Source of the DNA: Muscardinus avellanarius
Taxonomy: Eukaryota > Chordata > Mammalia > Rodentia > Gliridae
Length of the DNA: 64,000 bases
Direction: 5' to 3'
NCBI GenBank assembly: GCA_963383645.1
Contig: OY726572.1
Span: 25,860,792-25,924,791, forward strand
Part shown: in pieces, positions 54,293 to 64,000 of the stretch
How the letters are laid out: each line of letters begins with the position of its first letter
Numbering within the stretch: position 1 is the stretch's first letter
Notes under the pieces: model-generated
Seen by the model: only the letters and a program-made list of their open reading frames with translations
Databases searched by the model: none
Told to the model about the DNA's origin: nothing
Program-made: the position numbers and the translations under genes

Positions 54293-54627
54293 AAAATTCT
54301 TCTTCTTTTTCAAGGTATAAATGGACAAATCAATTATGAAACCAAAGCCTTGTCTGGGGTATTATGTTTGAATATGATTCTTGTTTAACCAGATAATCCA
54401 AGACATCTTCAAATAACTTGTTTTAGGGAGGTAGTCCCTCCAAAGCTTTCTAAAGAAAACTGGTTGGTCTCTTCCTGACTGACCAGGAGTCTTGGAATGT
54501 TTGGGGCCTCAAGAAAAGAAGAATTTTCATAAATTTATATGTATTATAGGTGCTGTAGGAGTTTAGTAGGTTTGGTTTCCTAGCTTCAAAATCCCAAATA
54601 AAAGAGACTTCTAAAAATCTCATTTGA
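54293..54627. other. Unassigned sequence
   Basis: Nothing recognised. Confidence 0.3.
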
Positions 54628-54797
54628 TGAGACAAAAGGATCACAGTTCGAGGACAGCCTCAGCTACTTAGTAAGGCTCTTTGCAACTCAATGAGATCCT
54701 GTTTCAAAATAAAGAATAAAAGTATGTGGCTGGGGGTGTCGCACAAAGGTAGAATGATCCTGGGTTCCAGCCCCAGTACCCAAAAAAAAAAAAAAAA
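54628..54797 (+). repeat. 5'-truncated SINE, type III-like
   Basis: Starts in the B1 half (gacaaaaggatcacagttcg) and ends with a long A tail. Confidence 0.8.
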
Positions 54798-55021
54798 GCC
54801 AATTTGAGATTTCTTTTTAAAAACTTAAAAATATAAATTGATTTTGTAATTCTTCAGTACTATAGGGCTACTGATTTGGTAAGACAAATTTAAGAAAGGC
54901 CATATAGTAAATTAACATTCTTTCTTTATGAGGGAAACACACTAAGAGATGTTGTGCGCATATATGCATGTAACACTTGAAATCTCACTACAATATATAA
55001 TTATACTACACCAACAAAATT

Positions 55022-55225
55022 CTTTTGTGGTACTGGGATTAAACCTAGGGGCATTCTACTTCCAAGCTACACCCCCAAGGCCTGCTTTACTTTTTGTTGG
55101 AAATAGGAACTCGCTAAATTGATGCAAGCCTCATGGAGATGCTGAGGCTGGCTTTGAACTTGTGATCCTCCTATCTCAGCCTCCCAAGTACTGGGATTAC
55201 CGACATGGATCACCATGAACGGCCT
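55022..55225 (-). repeat. Old B1-ID SINE
   Basis: Inverse dimer, diverged. Confidence 0.85.
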
Positions 55226-55251
55226 CCACTGATAAAATTATTTTAAAAGTG

Positions 55252-55443
55252 CTGGACGTGGTGGCGAACACTTGTAATCCCTGAGCTTGGGAGGAGGAAA
55301 CGGGAGGATCGCACAGGTTTGAAGCCGGCCACACTGGCTTAAGAGACCTTGTTTCCAAATTTAAAAAATATGTAAACTAGGTCTTGGAGTGTAGCCCATA
55401 GGTAGAAGGGCTTCCAGGAACCCCAGTACCACCAAAAAAAATT
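55252..55443 (+). repeat. B1-ID SINE, type I
   Basis: gtgctggacgtggtggcgaa ... type I end. Confidence 0.88.
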
Positions 55444-55476
55444 ATAAATTATTTTTAAAAATCAAGGAAAATCTAG

Positions 55477-55685
55477 GCAGGTGTGGTGGCGCACACTTGT
55501 AATCCCAGCATTTGGGAGGCTGAGACAAGAGGATTGTGGTTCAAGAAGAGCCTCAGCTACTTAATGAGGCCCTTGCAACTCAATGAGACCCTGTTTCAAA
55601 ATAAAGAATAAAAAATAGGGCTAGGAGTGTCACTCGGAGGTAGAATGCACCTGGGTTCCATCCCCAGTACCACACACAAAAAAAT
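55477..55685 (+). repeat. B1-ID SINE, type III-like
   Basis: cccagcatttgggaggctga; CA/A tail. Confidence 0.87.
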
Positions 55686-55734
55686 AATCAAGGCAATTCT
55701 AGTAAGTCAAACTTATTTTGTGATCAAGATAACC

Positions 55735-55763
55735 TATTATTATTATTATTATTATTATTATTA
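55735..55763. repeat. (TTA)n microsatellite
   Basis: About nine TTA units. Confidence 0.93.
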
Positions 55764-56019
55764 TCATAACAAGGTAGAAGTGAGTGGACACTGTCAGAAA
55801 AAAAATAGACTTTGGAAAGTGATAATGAAAGGTTAACAGTTGTTTTGCATAGCTCTCCCATTTAGCTTCCTCAGTTTTTTCAGGTCTTTGAGCTATTTGG
55901 CTCAGTAAATCATAAATAACAGAGAGCAATGTAAATGAAACTTTCCCAAAGTCATGTAAATTCTGTTCAGTGAAGGGTCAAGTAATTCCCAGCACAGCCC
56001 CTGCCCCTCTTGCAGAAAA

Positions 56020-56400
56020 AAAGTCAGTTTTCAAACTGTGGAATTTTTTTCTAGCCATTCTTCTTTGTCTCCTTTTTCATCTACACATTAGAATTCATTT
56101 GTCTGGTTTTAAAAGTCCTTTTGGCATTCCCATTGAAGTTACATTAAATTTATAGATTAATTTACAAAATTTATATCTCTGTGAAATGGAGTCTTTATGT
56201 CCAGGAACAAAGTATGCCTTTCCATTTATTCAAGTCTCCTTCTGTGTCCCTCAATAACATTCAAAGTTTTTCTTTTTATGAGGCTTCTACATTTCTTGTT
56301 AAGTTTACTTCTGAGTATTTTATCGTATTTGCTGCAGCTGTATATTGGACCTTTTCTTTCAGCCCCTGAAGTGTGTAACTCATACTTGGTTTAAGCCAAG
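56020..56400 (-). mobile_element. Old LINE-1 fragment, inverse
   Basis: Reverse of the L1 ORF2 region (tttggcattcccattgaagt; ttctgagtattttatcgtat). Confidence 0.65.
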
Positions 56401-56677
56401 AAGAATGGTCCTATTTTTCTTCCAGTCTATACCTTTTTGACCAAATAGGACGTGCGAAGAAGGCATGAGGGAAAAAAATATAAAGGTTGCCCTTATTGAT
56501 CTAAAACAAAGAACATAGGAAGAAAATAATTCTATTTTATTTTTAATAGATTTTTTCTGTGACTTGCATATGACAATCTTTAATAAAAAATAACTATAAT
56601 CATTGTAATATACCTTAATATATAAATATACATGTATATGTATATATCCTTTATATATCCCTTATATATATTTTAAT
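56401..56677. other. Unassigned AT-rich sequence
   Basis: Ends in irregular TATA-rich sequence; nothing recognised. Confidence 0.3.
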
Positions 56678-56883
56678 TTTTTTATTGTGATGGTGGTGTT
56701 GGTACTGAGGTTTGAATCCAGGGACATTCTACATCTGAGATACACTCCCCCAGGGCTTAACATTTTTTTTATTGTGAAAGAGGATCTCACTAAGAACTTG
56801 CAGAAGCTAGTCTCCAACCTACGATCCTCCTGCCTCAGCCTCCCAACTACTGAGATAACAGGTGTGTGTCACCACGCCCGGCT
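56678..56883 (-). repeat. Old B1-ID SINE
   Basis: Inverse dimer ending tgtcaccacgcccggct. Confidence 0.85.
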
Positions 56884-56899
56884 TCCTTAATCTTAATCC

Positions 56900-57260
56900 T
56901 TGTCTCTTTAGACAGACTCTACAAACTCCTCATGAAGCATGATGGCATCAGCGTATTTCCATCCAGACGTGGCATTCAGATACCCACTGTTGTGGAAATA
57001 CATGAAGATCAACCAAACAGGAACAGGCAGAGCCTATTTATTCAAACCTTGTTCTCCAGGTAGTCAGCTACCAGCACTTGCATTCTGGAAGATTCTCCAA
57101 AGCTGCCACGATCAGAAGCTGTTGCATGGGGAGTCTGCAGGTGTGCTAACCAGAGGTGGGGTGTCCCATGTGATTGGCTAGGGACACATATTTGGCTCTC
57201 TCTCTGGTTGGTCCTAAAGCATAAGTGGGAACAAAAATAAAGACTGTCAGGAATTAATCA
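56900..57260 (-). mobile_element. LTR-like relic (tentative)
   Basis: On the minus strand a promoter-like block is followed by aataaataggctctgcctgt, as in R regions. Family not recognised. Confidence 0.35.
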
Positions 57261-57699
57261 AGCCGTGGTCATTGTAGGGCCAACCAGTGCAGGGGTTATT
57301 GATTGGCATCCCAGGCTGGTTACTGTAGGTAACAGGTTGGCTTCTTGGGCTGTTTGTTCAATGGTAGGTCAGAATTCAATTTTTATGTATGAGTTGGCCA
57401 TTATCCATTTGTGTTTCCAGTATCTCATGACTACCACTATAATGGTGTCTCAAATACTGATATACTTTCATCTTAGGCTACAAAGTACATTCTCACACTC
57501 TTGTCCTAGACTGACCCTGACACTTATCCTAGAAACCTCAAACCTACCAATGACAAAAGGATTAATGTCTGGCATAACAGATGACCCCCAGGATCCTACT
57601 CCAACAACTTCTGTCAAGGAACATATTTTTTTCTTTTTTTTTTTTTTCTTTGAAATTGACATAGTATACCTAGTACTTGGGAAAGGGCGTGGTCTTTGG
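57261..57699. other. Unassigned sequence
   Basis: A 148-codon plus frame (57,265-57,711) has no known domain and ends in a T-run-encoded Phe tract; not treated as a gene. Confidence 0.3.
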
Positions 57700-57704
57700 A
57701 ATTT

Positions 57705-57900
57705 GTCTTAGGCTCATGTTACAGCTCTACCATTTACTGACTGCAGAACTTTGGTTCAGAAACTTAACCTGTTCTTATCTGTCAAATGGGACTGAGTAAC
57801 AATAAACAACTCATAATGTTGTTGGAATTAAAAGCATTTAGACATGTGACCATGTAGGGTGATGTAAAGCAAATGGCAAGAATCCAAACATTAGCTACCA
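57705..57900 (+). repeat. MIR
   Basis: ctctaccatttactgactgc, gaaacttaacctgttcttat, ctgtcaaatgggactgagta follow the MIR consensus order. Confidence 0.75.
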
Positions 57901-58084
57901 TCATCACCGTGTTCCTTATCAGAGTTAAGTAGAAATGTTTGGATGCAAAACATAAAGTGAGTGGCAATGCAATAAATTCTGTTAGCAGCTAAACTCCATT
58001 GATCCACATTAAAAGCTAGTGCAGCCAGTGACAATTTTTCAAAATAAGACACACCAATGGCCATTTGGTATAAAAAATGTTTAA

Positions 58085-58295
58085 GCCGGGCGTGGTGGCG
58101 CACGCTTGTAATCCCCGCGCTGGGGAGGCTGAGACAGGAGGATCGCACCGGTTCAAAGTCAGGCTCAGCTACTTAGTGAGGCTCTCAGCAACTTAGTGAG
58201 ACCCTGTTTCCAAATAAAATATAAAATAGGTCTGGGAGTATAGCCCAGAGGTAGAAAGCCTCTGGGTTCCACCCCCAGTACCACAAAAAAAAAAT
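58085..58295 (+). repeat. B1-ID SINE, type II
   Basis: Near consensus, short A tail; flanks aaaatgttta on both sides. Confidence 0.92.
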
Positions 58296-58460
58296 GTTTA
58301 ATAGCAATAATCATCAGGAAAATGCAAATTAAAATCACAATGAGTTGCCACCTCACACCTGTTAGGATGGCTGTTCTCAGCAGGATGAAAGGCAAATGCG
58401 GACAAAGATGTGGAAAAATCGCAGTCCTTGTGCGCTCTTAGTGGAAATGTAAATTAGTAC

Positions 58461-58682
58461 AGCCAACATGGTGGCTCATGTCTGTTATCTCAGTACCTGG
58501 GAGGCTGAGACAGGAGGAATGAAGCTTTGAGAACAGCCTCAGCATGTAGTGAGACTCTCGTCAACCTAGCAAAACTCTGTTTAAAAATAAAAATAAAGCA
58601 GGGCTGGAGGTGTAGGTCAGAGTTGAATGCCTCTGATTCCAATCCCTAGTACCATACACACACACCAAAAAAAAAAAAAAAT
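58461..58682 (+). repeat. B1-ID SINE
   Basis: Flanked by ttagtacagcca on both sides. Confidence 0.9.
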
Positions 58683-58886
58683 TAGTACAGCCATTAGTAC
58701 ATCTTAAAAAAAAATTTAAAATAGAAGTACTAGGAATCCCCCTGGATATATACCCAAAGAACATAAAATCACTATGTCAAAGATATATCTAAATTCCCAT
58801 GCTCACTGTAGCATTATTCATAATATCCAAGGTATAGAATCAACCTAAGTACTGATCAATATATGAATAGATAAAGAAAATGTGGG

Positions 58887-58965
58887 GGCTCGGATATAAA
58901 TCAGTGGTACAGTATTTACCTAGAGTGCATGAGGTACTGGGTTTGATCTCCAGCACTGTGGAAGA
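58887..58965 (+). repeat. ID-like monomer
   Basis: ggggctcggatataaatcag ... tttgatctccagcactgtgg; a tRNA-type unit without a B1 half. Confidence 0.65.
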
Positions 58966-58989
58966 AGGCGGGGAAGAGGAGGAGAAAGT

Positions 58990-59106
58990 GCTGTAAGCCA
59001 GATTCAGTGGTACAAGCCTATAGTCGTAGTACTTATGAGGCTGAGACATGGGGATCACAGGTGTGAAGCCAGCCTCAGCAATTTAGCGAAATGCTCAACA
59101 ACTTAG
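58990..59106 (+). repeat. SINE left half
   Basis: gccagattcagtggtacaag ... ctcaacaacttagg, no ID half. Confidence 0.65.
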
Positions 59107-59204
59107 GAAAAGAAAGTGCTTTATTATTACACAATAGAATAGTATTTGGCCTTAAAATAGGAGAAAATCCTTCATTTGTGGCAACATACAGGTCTTGGTC
59201 CATT

Positions 59205-59860
59205 TTTTACTGCTATAATGAAACACCTGAGACTGGGGATGTTATTTTATTTTTATTTTATTTTTTATTTTTGGTGGTACTGGGGTTCCTGGAAGCCCTT
59301 CTACCTCTGGGCTACACTCCCAAACCTATTTTATATTTTTATTTGGAAACAGGGTCTCTTAAGCCAGTGCGGCTGGCTTCGAACCTGCGCGATCCTCCTG
59401 TCTCCACCTCCCAAGCGCGGGGATTACAAGCGTGCGCCACCACACCCAGCTGGGGGTGTTATTTTAAAAAGAGGTTATTTAGCTTATAGTTCTAGAGGTC
59501 CAATATTATGATGCCGGTATCAGCTTCTGGTGTGGCCTCGTGATTGATAGAATCACATGGTGGTAACTTTACAAAAGAGAGAGGTTATATAGTGAAAGAG
59601 GAAGCCATAAATCAGGGAGGCACTAGACTCACTATTTTATAACAGCCTGCGTTGTGAGAAACTAACCTAATCCAGCAAGGCCTAATCCAGTCCTCTAGAG
59701 TGGCATAAACCCCTTCACGAGGGTGGCCATGACCCAATAAATTCCTACTAGGCCCCATCTTCCTAAGGGCCCATCATCTTTTGTCTCTGTTACAGTGGGG
59801 GCCAAGCTTCTAGCACATCAACCTCTGCAGGACAAACCCTATCTAAACTGTAGGAGTGGA
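59205..59860 (-). mobile_element. MLT1-type LTR inside L1, split by a SINE
   Basis: Pieces at 59,205-59,264 (tactgctataatgaaacacc) and 59,453-59,860 (ttatagttctagaggtccaa ... cccaataaattcctactagg) match the reverse of MLT1. Confidence 0.8.
59265..59452 (-). repeat. B1-ID SINE, type I
   Basis: Near consensus, inside the MLT1. Confidence 0.92.
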
Positions 59861-60300
59861 AGAACTTGGAAGCCACTATGTTAAGCAAAACAAGCCAGAC
59901 ACAGAAAGACAATCTTGAGACCACACAGATCTCACACATACATGAAATCTATATTCACAGAAGCAGAAAGTTAGAAGTAGATTACTAGCGGATGAAAGGA
60001 GAGATCTCAGTCAAAGAAAACCAACTGTTAGTAAGACAGGAGGACTAAGTATAAGAGCTCTACTGCACAACACGGTGACAGGTAGAAGAATGTGTTGTAT
60101 ACTTGAAAGCTGATAAGGGAGATTTTCAGGCCTCTCATCACACACAAAAAAGATACACTTGTGAGGTAATATGTATACAAGTTAGCTTGACTTAGCCATT
60201 CCATAATGCATGCATATTCTGAAACACCACATTTTACATCACAGATATGTAAAATCAGTGTCAATTTTGTAAATTCTATTTTGAAAAAAGAAATCACAAT

Positions 60301-60569
60301 AAATACACAACAACCCTAGTTCTTAGCAGTGTTAGAATCCTCTGGGCAGACATAGTGAGCACCCTGAGAAAGAAGTTCCCTATTAAGTCCCGGGTCCTGC
60401 TCCATGAGAGGAATGTCCTTGTCCACCATTTTCTGAGACCTCTGGATGTGCTTGTGGGAGACACTCTCTTTTCTACTCTCTTTTGCCCACATGTGAAAGA
60501 GTATGTCCTTGCGCTTCATGGGTTAGGTTTGTGTATCAGTTTTCGCTGTACCAATAAAAATTGAATGCA
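60301..60569. other. Unassigned sequence ending in caataaaaattg
   Basis: A poly(A)-signal-like end follows ttttcgctgtaccaataaa; could be an old LTR or retrocopy end. Confidence 0.3.
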
Positions 60570-60790
60570 GCCGGGCGTGGTGGCGCACGCTTGTAATCCC
60601 CGTGCTTGGGAGGCGGAGGCAGGAGGATCGCGCAGGTTCGAAGTCAGCCTCAGCTGCTTAGTGAGGCTCTCTGCAACTCAGTGAGACCCTGTTTCCAAAT
60701 AAAGAATTAAAAATATGGCTGAGGGTATATCTCAGAGGCAGAATGCCCCTTAGTTTAATCCCCAGTTTCACAAAATTAAAAAATGAAAAA
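60570..60790 (+). repeat. B1-ID SINE
   Basis: Near-consensus left half, older ID half (atatctcagaggcagaatgc). Confidence 0.9.
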
Positions 60791-60995
60791 AAGATAAATA
60801 CATTAATTAAATAACAGGCTTTGTACAATATAAAAATGAATGGGAAAAATCATTGTAAACACATGTTTTATTTTTCTTTACTTACAAAGACATTAAGTAG
60901 CAAATTAAAATCACCATGACAAATCAAAAGATAGAGACTGTAGAAGAAAGGGAAAAGCTTTGTATTTTTGTGCCTTTGGTAATTTGGTGCCCCCT

Positions 60996-60997
<2 letters not shown>

Positions 60998-61030
<33 letters not shown>

Positions 61031-61193
61031 GGTACTGGGGTTCCTGGAAACCCTTCGACCAGACCTAGTTTTATATTTTTAGTTGGAAACAGGGTCTCTT
61101 AAGCCAGCAAGGCTGGCCTCAAACCAGCGTGGTCCTCCTGTCTCAGCCTCCCAAGCTCAGGGATTACAAGTGTGCACCACCACACCCAGCTCC
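60998..61193 (-). repeat. B1-ID SINE, type I
   Basis: Long T run (about 30) then type I end with part of the ID half deleted. Confidence 0.88.
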
Positions 61194-61289
61194 CCCCTCC
61201 TACTTTTTAAACAAAGGCTTTGTATTTTCATTTTACACTGGGCAACACATGTCATGTAGCTGGTCCTGACTGGTGATGGCTCACATCCT

Positions 61290-61665
61290 TCTTCTTCCTT
61301 ACAATAACTTATTTTCATTCACTCACCTTTTCCAGATGACCCTGGGCACCAGGGTGGTGATCTCCAGCCTCACTTCTAGCCCTAAAGGATCCATCACTGC
61401 TCAAAACTAATCATCTGGTCCCTTCCCTCCTGCTCCACATCCAGCATCACTTATCCCGCATCCAGCATCACTTATCCCCCGTCCGGATATGCCTTTATTA
61501 CAACAGCATCTATCACGAGCTGTACATTTCATTCCTTTGTTTATTTTCCCTCTCTTCCCACCAGAACATAAACTCCATGATTTTTGGTGTTTTGACATGT
61601 TATATTTCCTAGACCCTAGTGACTCATAGTAGAAACTCAAGTATGTGAGGCAGACAAATAAATTA
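61290..61665 (+). repeat. L2/MIR-like 3' end
   Basis: cagaacataaactccatgat ... agactcatagtagaaactca-type order resembles the shared L2/MIR tail. A 21-bp block (catccagcatcacttatccc type) is tandemly doubled at 61,440. Confidence 0.45.
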
Positions 61666-61729
61666 ATTCCTCTTGTCAATACTTAACTTTAGACAAAGAG
61701 GCATGAAAATAGGTATACTACATGGCTTC

Positions 61730-62345
61730 TGGGAAAAGTCTTATGTGCAGGTAAAAAGTCTACACCACTACTGGGTTTCTTTCCAAAGGAACAAAAATCC
61801 TAGAACTGCAGTAACATATGCATACCTATGTTCATGGCAGCACAAGTCACAATAGCCAAACTATGGAACCAACCTCGGTGTCCATCAACAGATGAATGGA
61901 TTACAAAATTATGGGATATACACACAATGGAATTCTAGTCCGCAATAAAGAAGAACAAAATTATGTCATTCATAAGAAGATGGAAAGACCTGGAGAACAT
62001 TATGTTAAATGAGATCAGCCATGCACAGAAGGAGAAGGAACATATGTTTTCTCTATTATGCTCGGGCTAGGGAGTATTTGGGACACCGGAGGAATACCAA
62101 ATAATGGAGGAGCTCCTAAGTGGAGCCAGGGAGGAAGAAGGCTGAGATTCATTAATGGAAATGCTACCTGCCACTATGTGTATACATGTGACTCTAACAC
62201 TGTTAACCTGGACAGTTAGTATTGGGAGGGAGAGAAATGGGGAGGCAGGGCATGGGGGGGCAACAAGTACTGTGTGAATATATGCCATTGTCAACATGGT
62301 CTACATTATGATGTGAGACTATAATGCACCGATAATAAAATAAAT
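61730..62345 (+). mobile_element. 5'-truncated LINE-1 3' end
   Basis: ORF2 end (tgcatacctatgttcatggc agcac) through 3' UTR to aatgcaccgataataaa. Confidence 0.88.
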
Positions 62346-62809
62346 AGATAAAAGGAAACATAAGAGAAGAGACAGTCACCCTATTCCCGGTAGATACTGA
62401 CTTCCACCTTATACTGGGGCCTAGACCTGTGATGGCTTCTTCAAACCATGAAAGAAGACAACAGCAAAGGAAGTTTTATCAGCTATGATTTTTCCCTATG
62501 GTAGGTAATAGAAACTTAAAGATGGTGGTTGAAGCCAATTATGTGTTTGAGGTTTTTGTTGTTGTTTTTTTTTTCTTTTTTTCTACCTTACAAAATTCTG
62601 TAGTAGACAGCCAAGGTTGTCACGGCAGCTTCCTCAAGGAGCCAAGGTCTTTCTACCTCCCTCTCTGTTCGGTCACCTGCCTTGTAGTGTTCTGTCTCAT
62701 CCCCATAAAATAATTGCTGTATTTTCAAACATCATGTTGACAGTCCAAACAAGAGGAACTTGGGAGAGTGAGGGGCCAATTTACACGCAGTTGAGTATAT
62801 ACTTTCTTT
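62346..62809. other. Unassigned sequence
   Basis: Nothing recognised; T-run at 62,565. Confidence 0.3.
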
Positions 62810-63023
62810 TCTTTTTTCTTTTTTTTTCTTTTTTTTCTTTTTTTTTTTTTTTGCGGTACTGGGAATTGAACCCAGGGGCATTCTACCTCCAAGCTACACC
62901 CATACACCCACAGCCCTATTTGTCCCACTGAGTTGCGGAGGGCCTCATTAAATAGGAACCTGTGATCCTCCTGTCTCAGCCTCCCAAGTACTGGAATTAC
63001 AAGCGTGTGCCACCACACCTGGC
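62810..63023 (-). repeat. B1-ID SINE
   Basis: Long T/C tract then inverse dimer ending caccacacctggct. Confidence 0.87.
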
Positions 63024-63189
63024 TTTGAGTCTATACTTTCTTATTAGGAAAAATACTATATTTTGCACTCAGTAAATGACTGTTTGTACTTTTTGTTGCC
63101 AGAACTGGCAGAGACTGGCCATCACTGGTGGCAGGGAGGTGGCAGGGCTGTTTATAGAGGTGAGCACTTTTAGCCGCCATTGCCACCCC

Positions 63190-63352
63190 AGGCATAGGAT
63201 CGTTTCATTCTCAGAGTCTCCAGAAAGAACCAATCCTCTTACCACCTTGATTTCAGACTTCTGGGCTCCTGAATTATGAAAAAATGAAATTCTATTGTTT
63301 TAAGCCACTTAGTTGGTAGTACTTGTTATCGCATCTAGGAAACCAACACAGT
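63190..63352 (+). mobile_element. MLT1-type LTR 3' end
   Basis: ttgatttcagacttctgggc ... ttgttttaagccacttagtt ... aggaaaccaacacag. Confidence 0.75.
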
Positions 63353-63505
63353 AGAAAAAGAGAGAAAGAGAGCGGAAGAGAATACCAGGGCCATCTAGTT
63401 AGGGCTTGCTAGATAAGCCAACGAGGCCTTCAGATGAGGTTGGTTCAATTATCCCAAAGGGTGGGAGATAAGAATGGGATTTTCCTAAAAGAAATAACTT
63501 TCCTC

Positions 63506-63610
63506 CGGGTGAAGGCGTACATCTTTAATTCCAGTACTTGGGAGGCAGGAGGATTGCAGATCTGAGACCAGTCTTAGAAACTTAACAAGACCTTGTTTCA
63601 AAATAAAAAT
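63506..63610 (+). repeat. Partial SINE left half
   Basis: ccgggtgaaggcgtacatct ... accttgtttcaaaataaa. Confidence 0.7.
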
Positions 63611-63616
63611 TAAGAA

Positions 63617-63845
63617 GCCGGGTGTGGTCTCACACGCTTGTAATCCCAGCATTCGGGAGGCTGAAACCTGGAGGATCGCAGTTCGCAGATAGCCTCAGCT
63701 ACTTAGTGAGGCCTTCTGCAACTCAGTGATACCCGGTTTCAAAATAAAGAATAAAAAATAGGGCAGGGGGTGTAGCTCGGAGGTCAAATGCCCCTGGGTT
63801 CCATCCCCAGACCCGTAAAAATAAAAAATAAAAAAATAAAATATA
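63617..63845 (+). repeat. B1-ID SINE, type III
   Basis: ccgggtgtggtctcacacgc ... catccccagacccg, A-rich tail. Confidence 0.9.
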
Positions 63846-63856
63846 AAAAATAAGAG

Positions 63857-64000
63857 CCAGGTGTGGTGACACATGCTTATAATCCCAGTACTTGGGAGGC
63901 TGAGACAGGAGGATCGTGCAGGTTCAAAGCCAGCCTCCGCTACTTAGTGAGGCCCTCCGCAACTTAGTGAGACCTGTTTCAAAATAAAAAATATTTTTTT
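63857..64000 (+). repeat. SINE, cut by window end
   Basis: gccaggtgtggtgacacatg ... cttagtgagacctgtttcaa; right half lies outside. Confidence 0.85.

Larger units (their letters stand above)
58300..60300 (+). mobile_element. Ancient LINE-1 3' end, split by younger repeats
   Basis: ORF2 end pieces: catcaggaaaatgcaaatta, ggaatccccctggatatata cccaaag, acaatagaatagtatttggc, then gaacttggaagccactatgt. An old-type 3' UTR follows (gtgacaggtagaagaatgtg ttg). A SINE, an ID unit, a SINE half and an MLT1 interrupt it. Confidence 0.8.

Noticed and set aside
57265..57711. 148-codon plus frame
   Set aside because: No domain, and it ends through a poly-T-encoded Phe run beside old repeats.

Overview
This window reads as intergenic mammalian DNA from a rodent, and I see no intact host gene in it. 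The most frequent repeat is a dimeric SINE: a left half like B1/7SL (start like gccgggcgtggtggcgcacg), an A-rich linker, and a right half like ID/tRNA-Ala (like gtgtagctcagaggtagaat). B1-ID dimers of this kind are known from squirrels, dormice and the mountain beaver. The copies differ from the ground-squirrel consensus I remember, so I go no further than 'sciuromorph rodent, squirrel or mountain-beaver lineage'. Almost every long open frame is an accident of repeats.

Layout. 1-15.3 kb is stacked LINE-1: an old copy, an ORF2 fragment, a nearly full-length but broken copy (6.77-13.86 kb) and a 3' fragment, all peppered with SINEs. 15.3-22 kb holds SINEs, MLT1 (MaLR) relics and two related ERV LTRs. 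22.0-25.5 kb and 29.3-32.8 kb are two copies of an unusual composite element. A third, truncated copy lies inverted at 38.7-39.3 kb. 34.6-38.6 kb holds an L1 with 5' UTR and ORF1 only, plus old inverted L1. At 40.95-42.35 kb one SINE has been opened by a solo LTR, a younger SINE and a second solo LTR. 42.6-44.9 kb is an L1 fragment split by a UBE2B (RAD6B) processed pseudogene. 44.88-47.81 kb is a processed copy of an endogenous retrovirus RNA. 47.8-64 kb is older sequence (MIR, L2, MLT1, L1) with SINEs.

Two systems stand out. The first is a composite non-LTR retrotransposon built as [GC-rich 125-bp monomers]n, then a unique ~0.5 kb segment, then a VNTR of 50-bp units paired into 100-bp dimers, then an L1 3' end with A-rich tail. 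It resembles the primate SVA/LAVA design. The copy at 29,278-32,772 is complete and has a 14-bp target-site duplication. I know of no description of such a family in rodents, but I could not search. The second is the ERV copy. It begins exactly at R, runs R-U5-PBS-leader...PPT-U3-R, ends in poly(A), and is flanked by a 13-bp duplication, so a viral transcript was inserted by L1 machinery instead of integrase. Its U3 has no clear TATA box but carries a TCTCGCGAGA palindrome and an inverted CATGTG/CACATG pair, and its leader carries a 38-bp tandem repeat with YY1-like GCCATCTT motifs.

The parts are linked by L1 activity: SINEs, the pseudogene, the composite and the ERV copy all look inserted by L1 enzymes, many with visible duplications. 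Boundaries of old repeats are approximate because they were set by eye.
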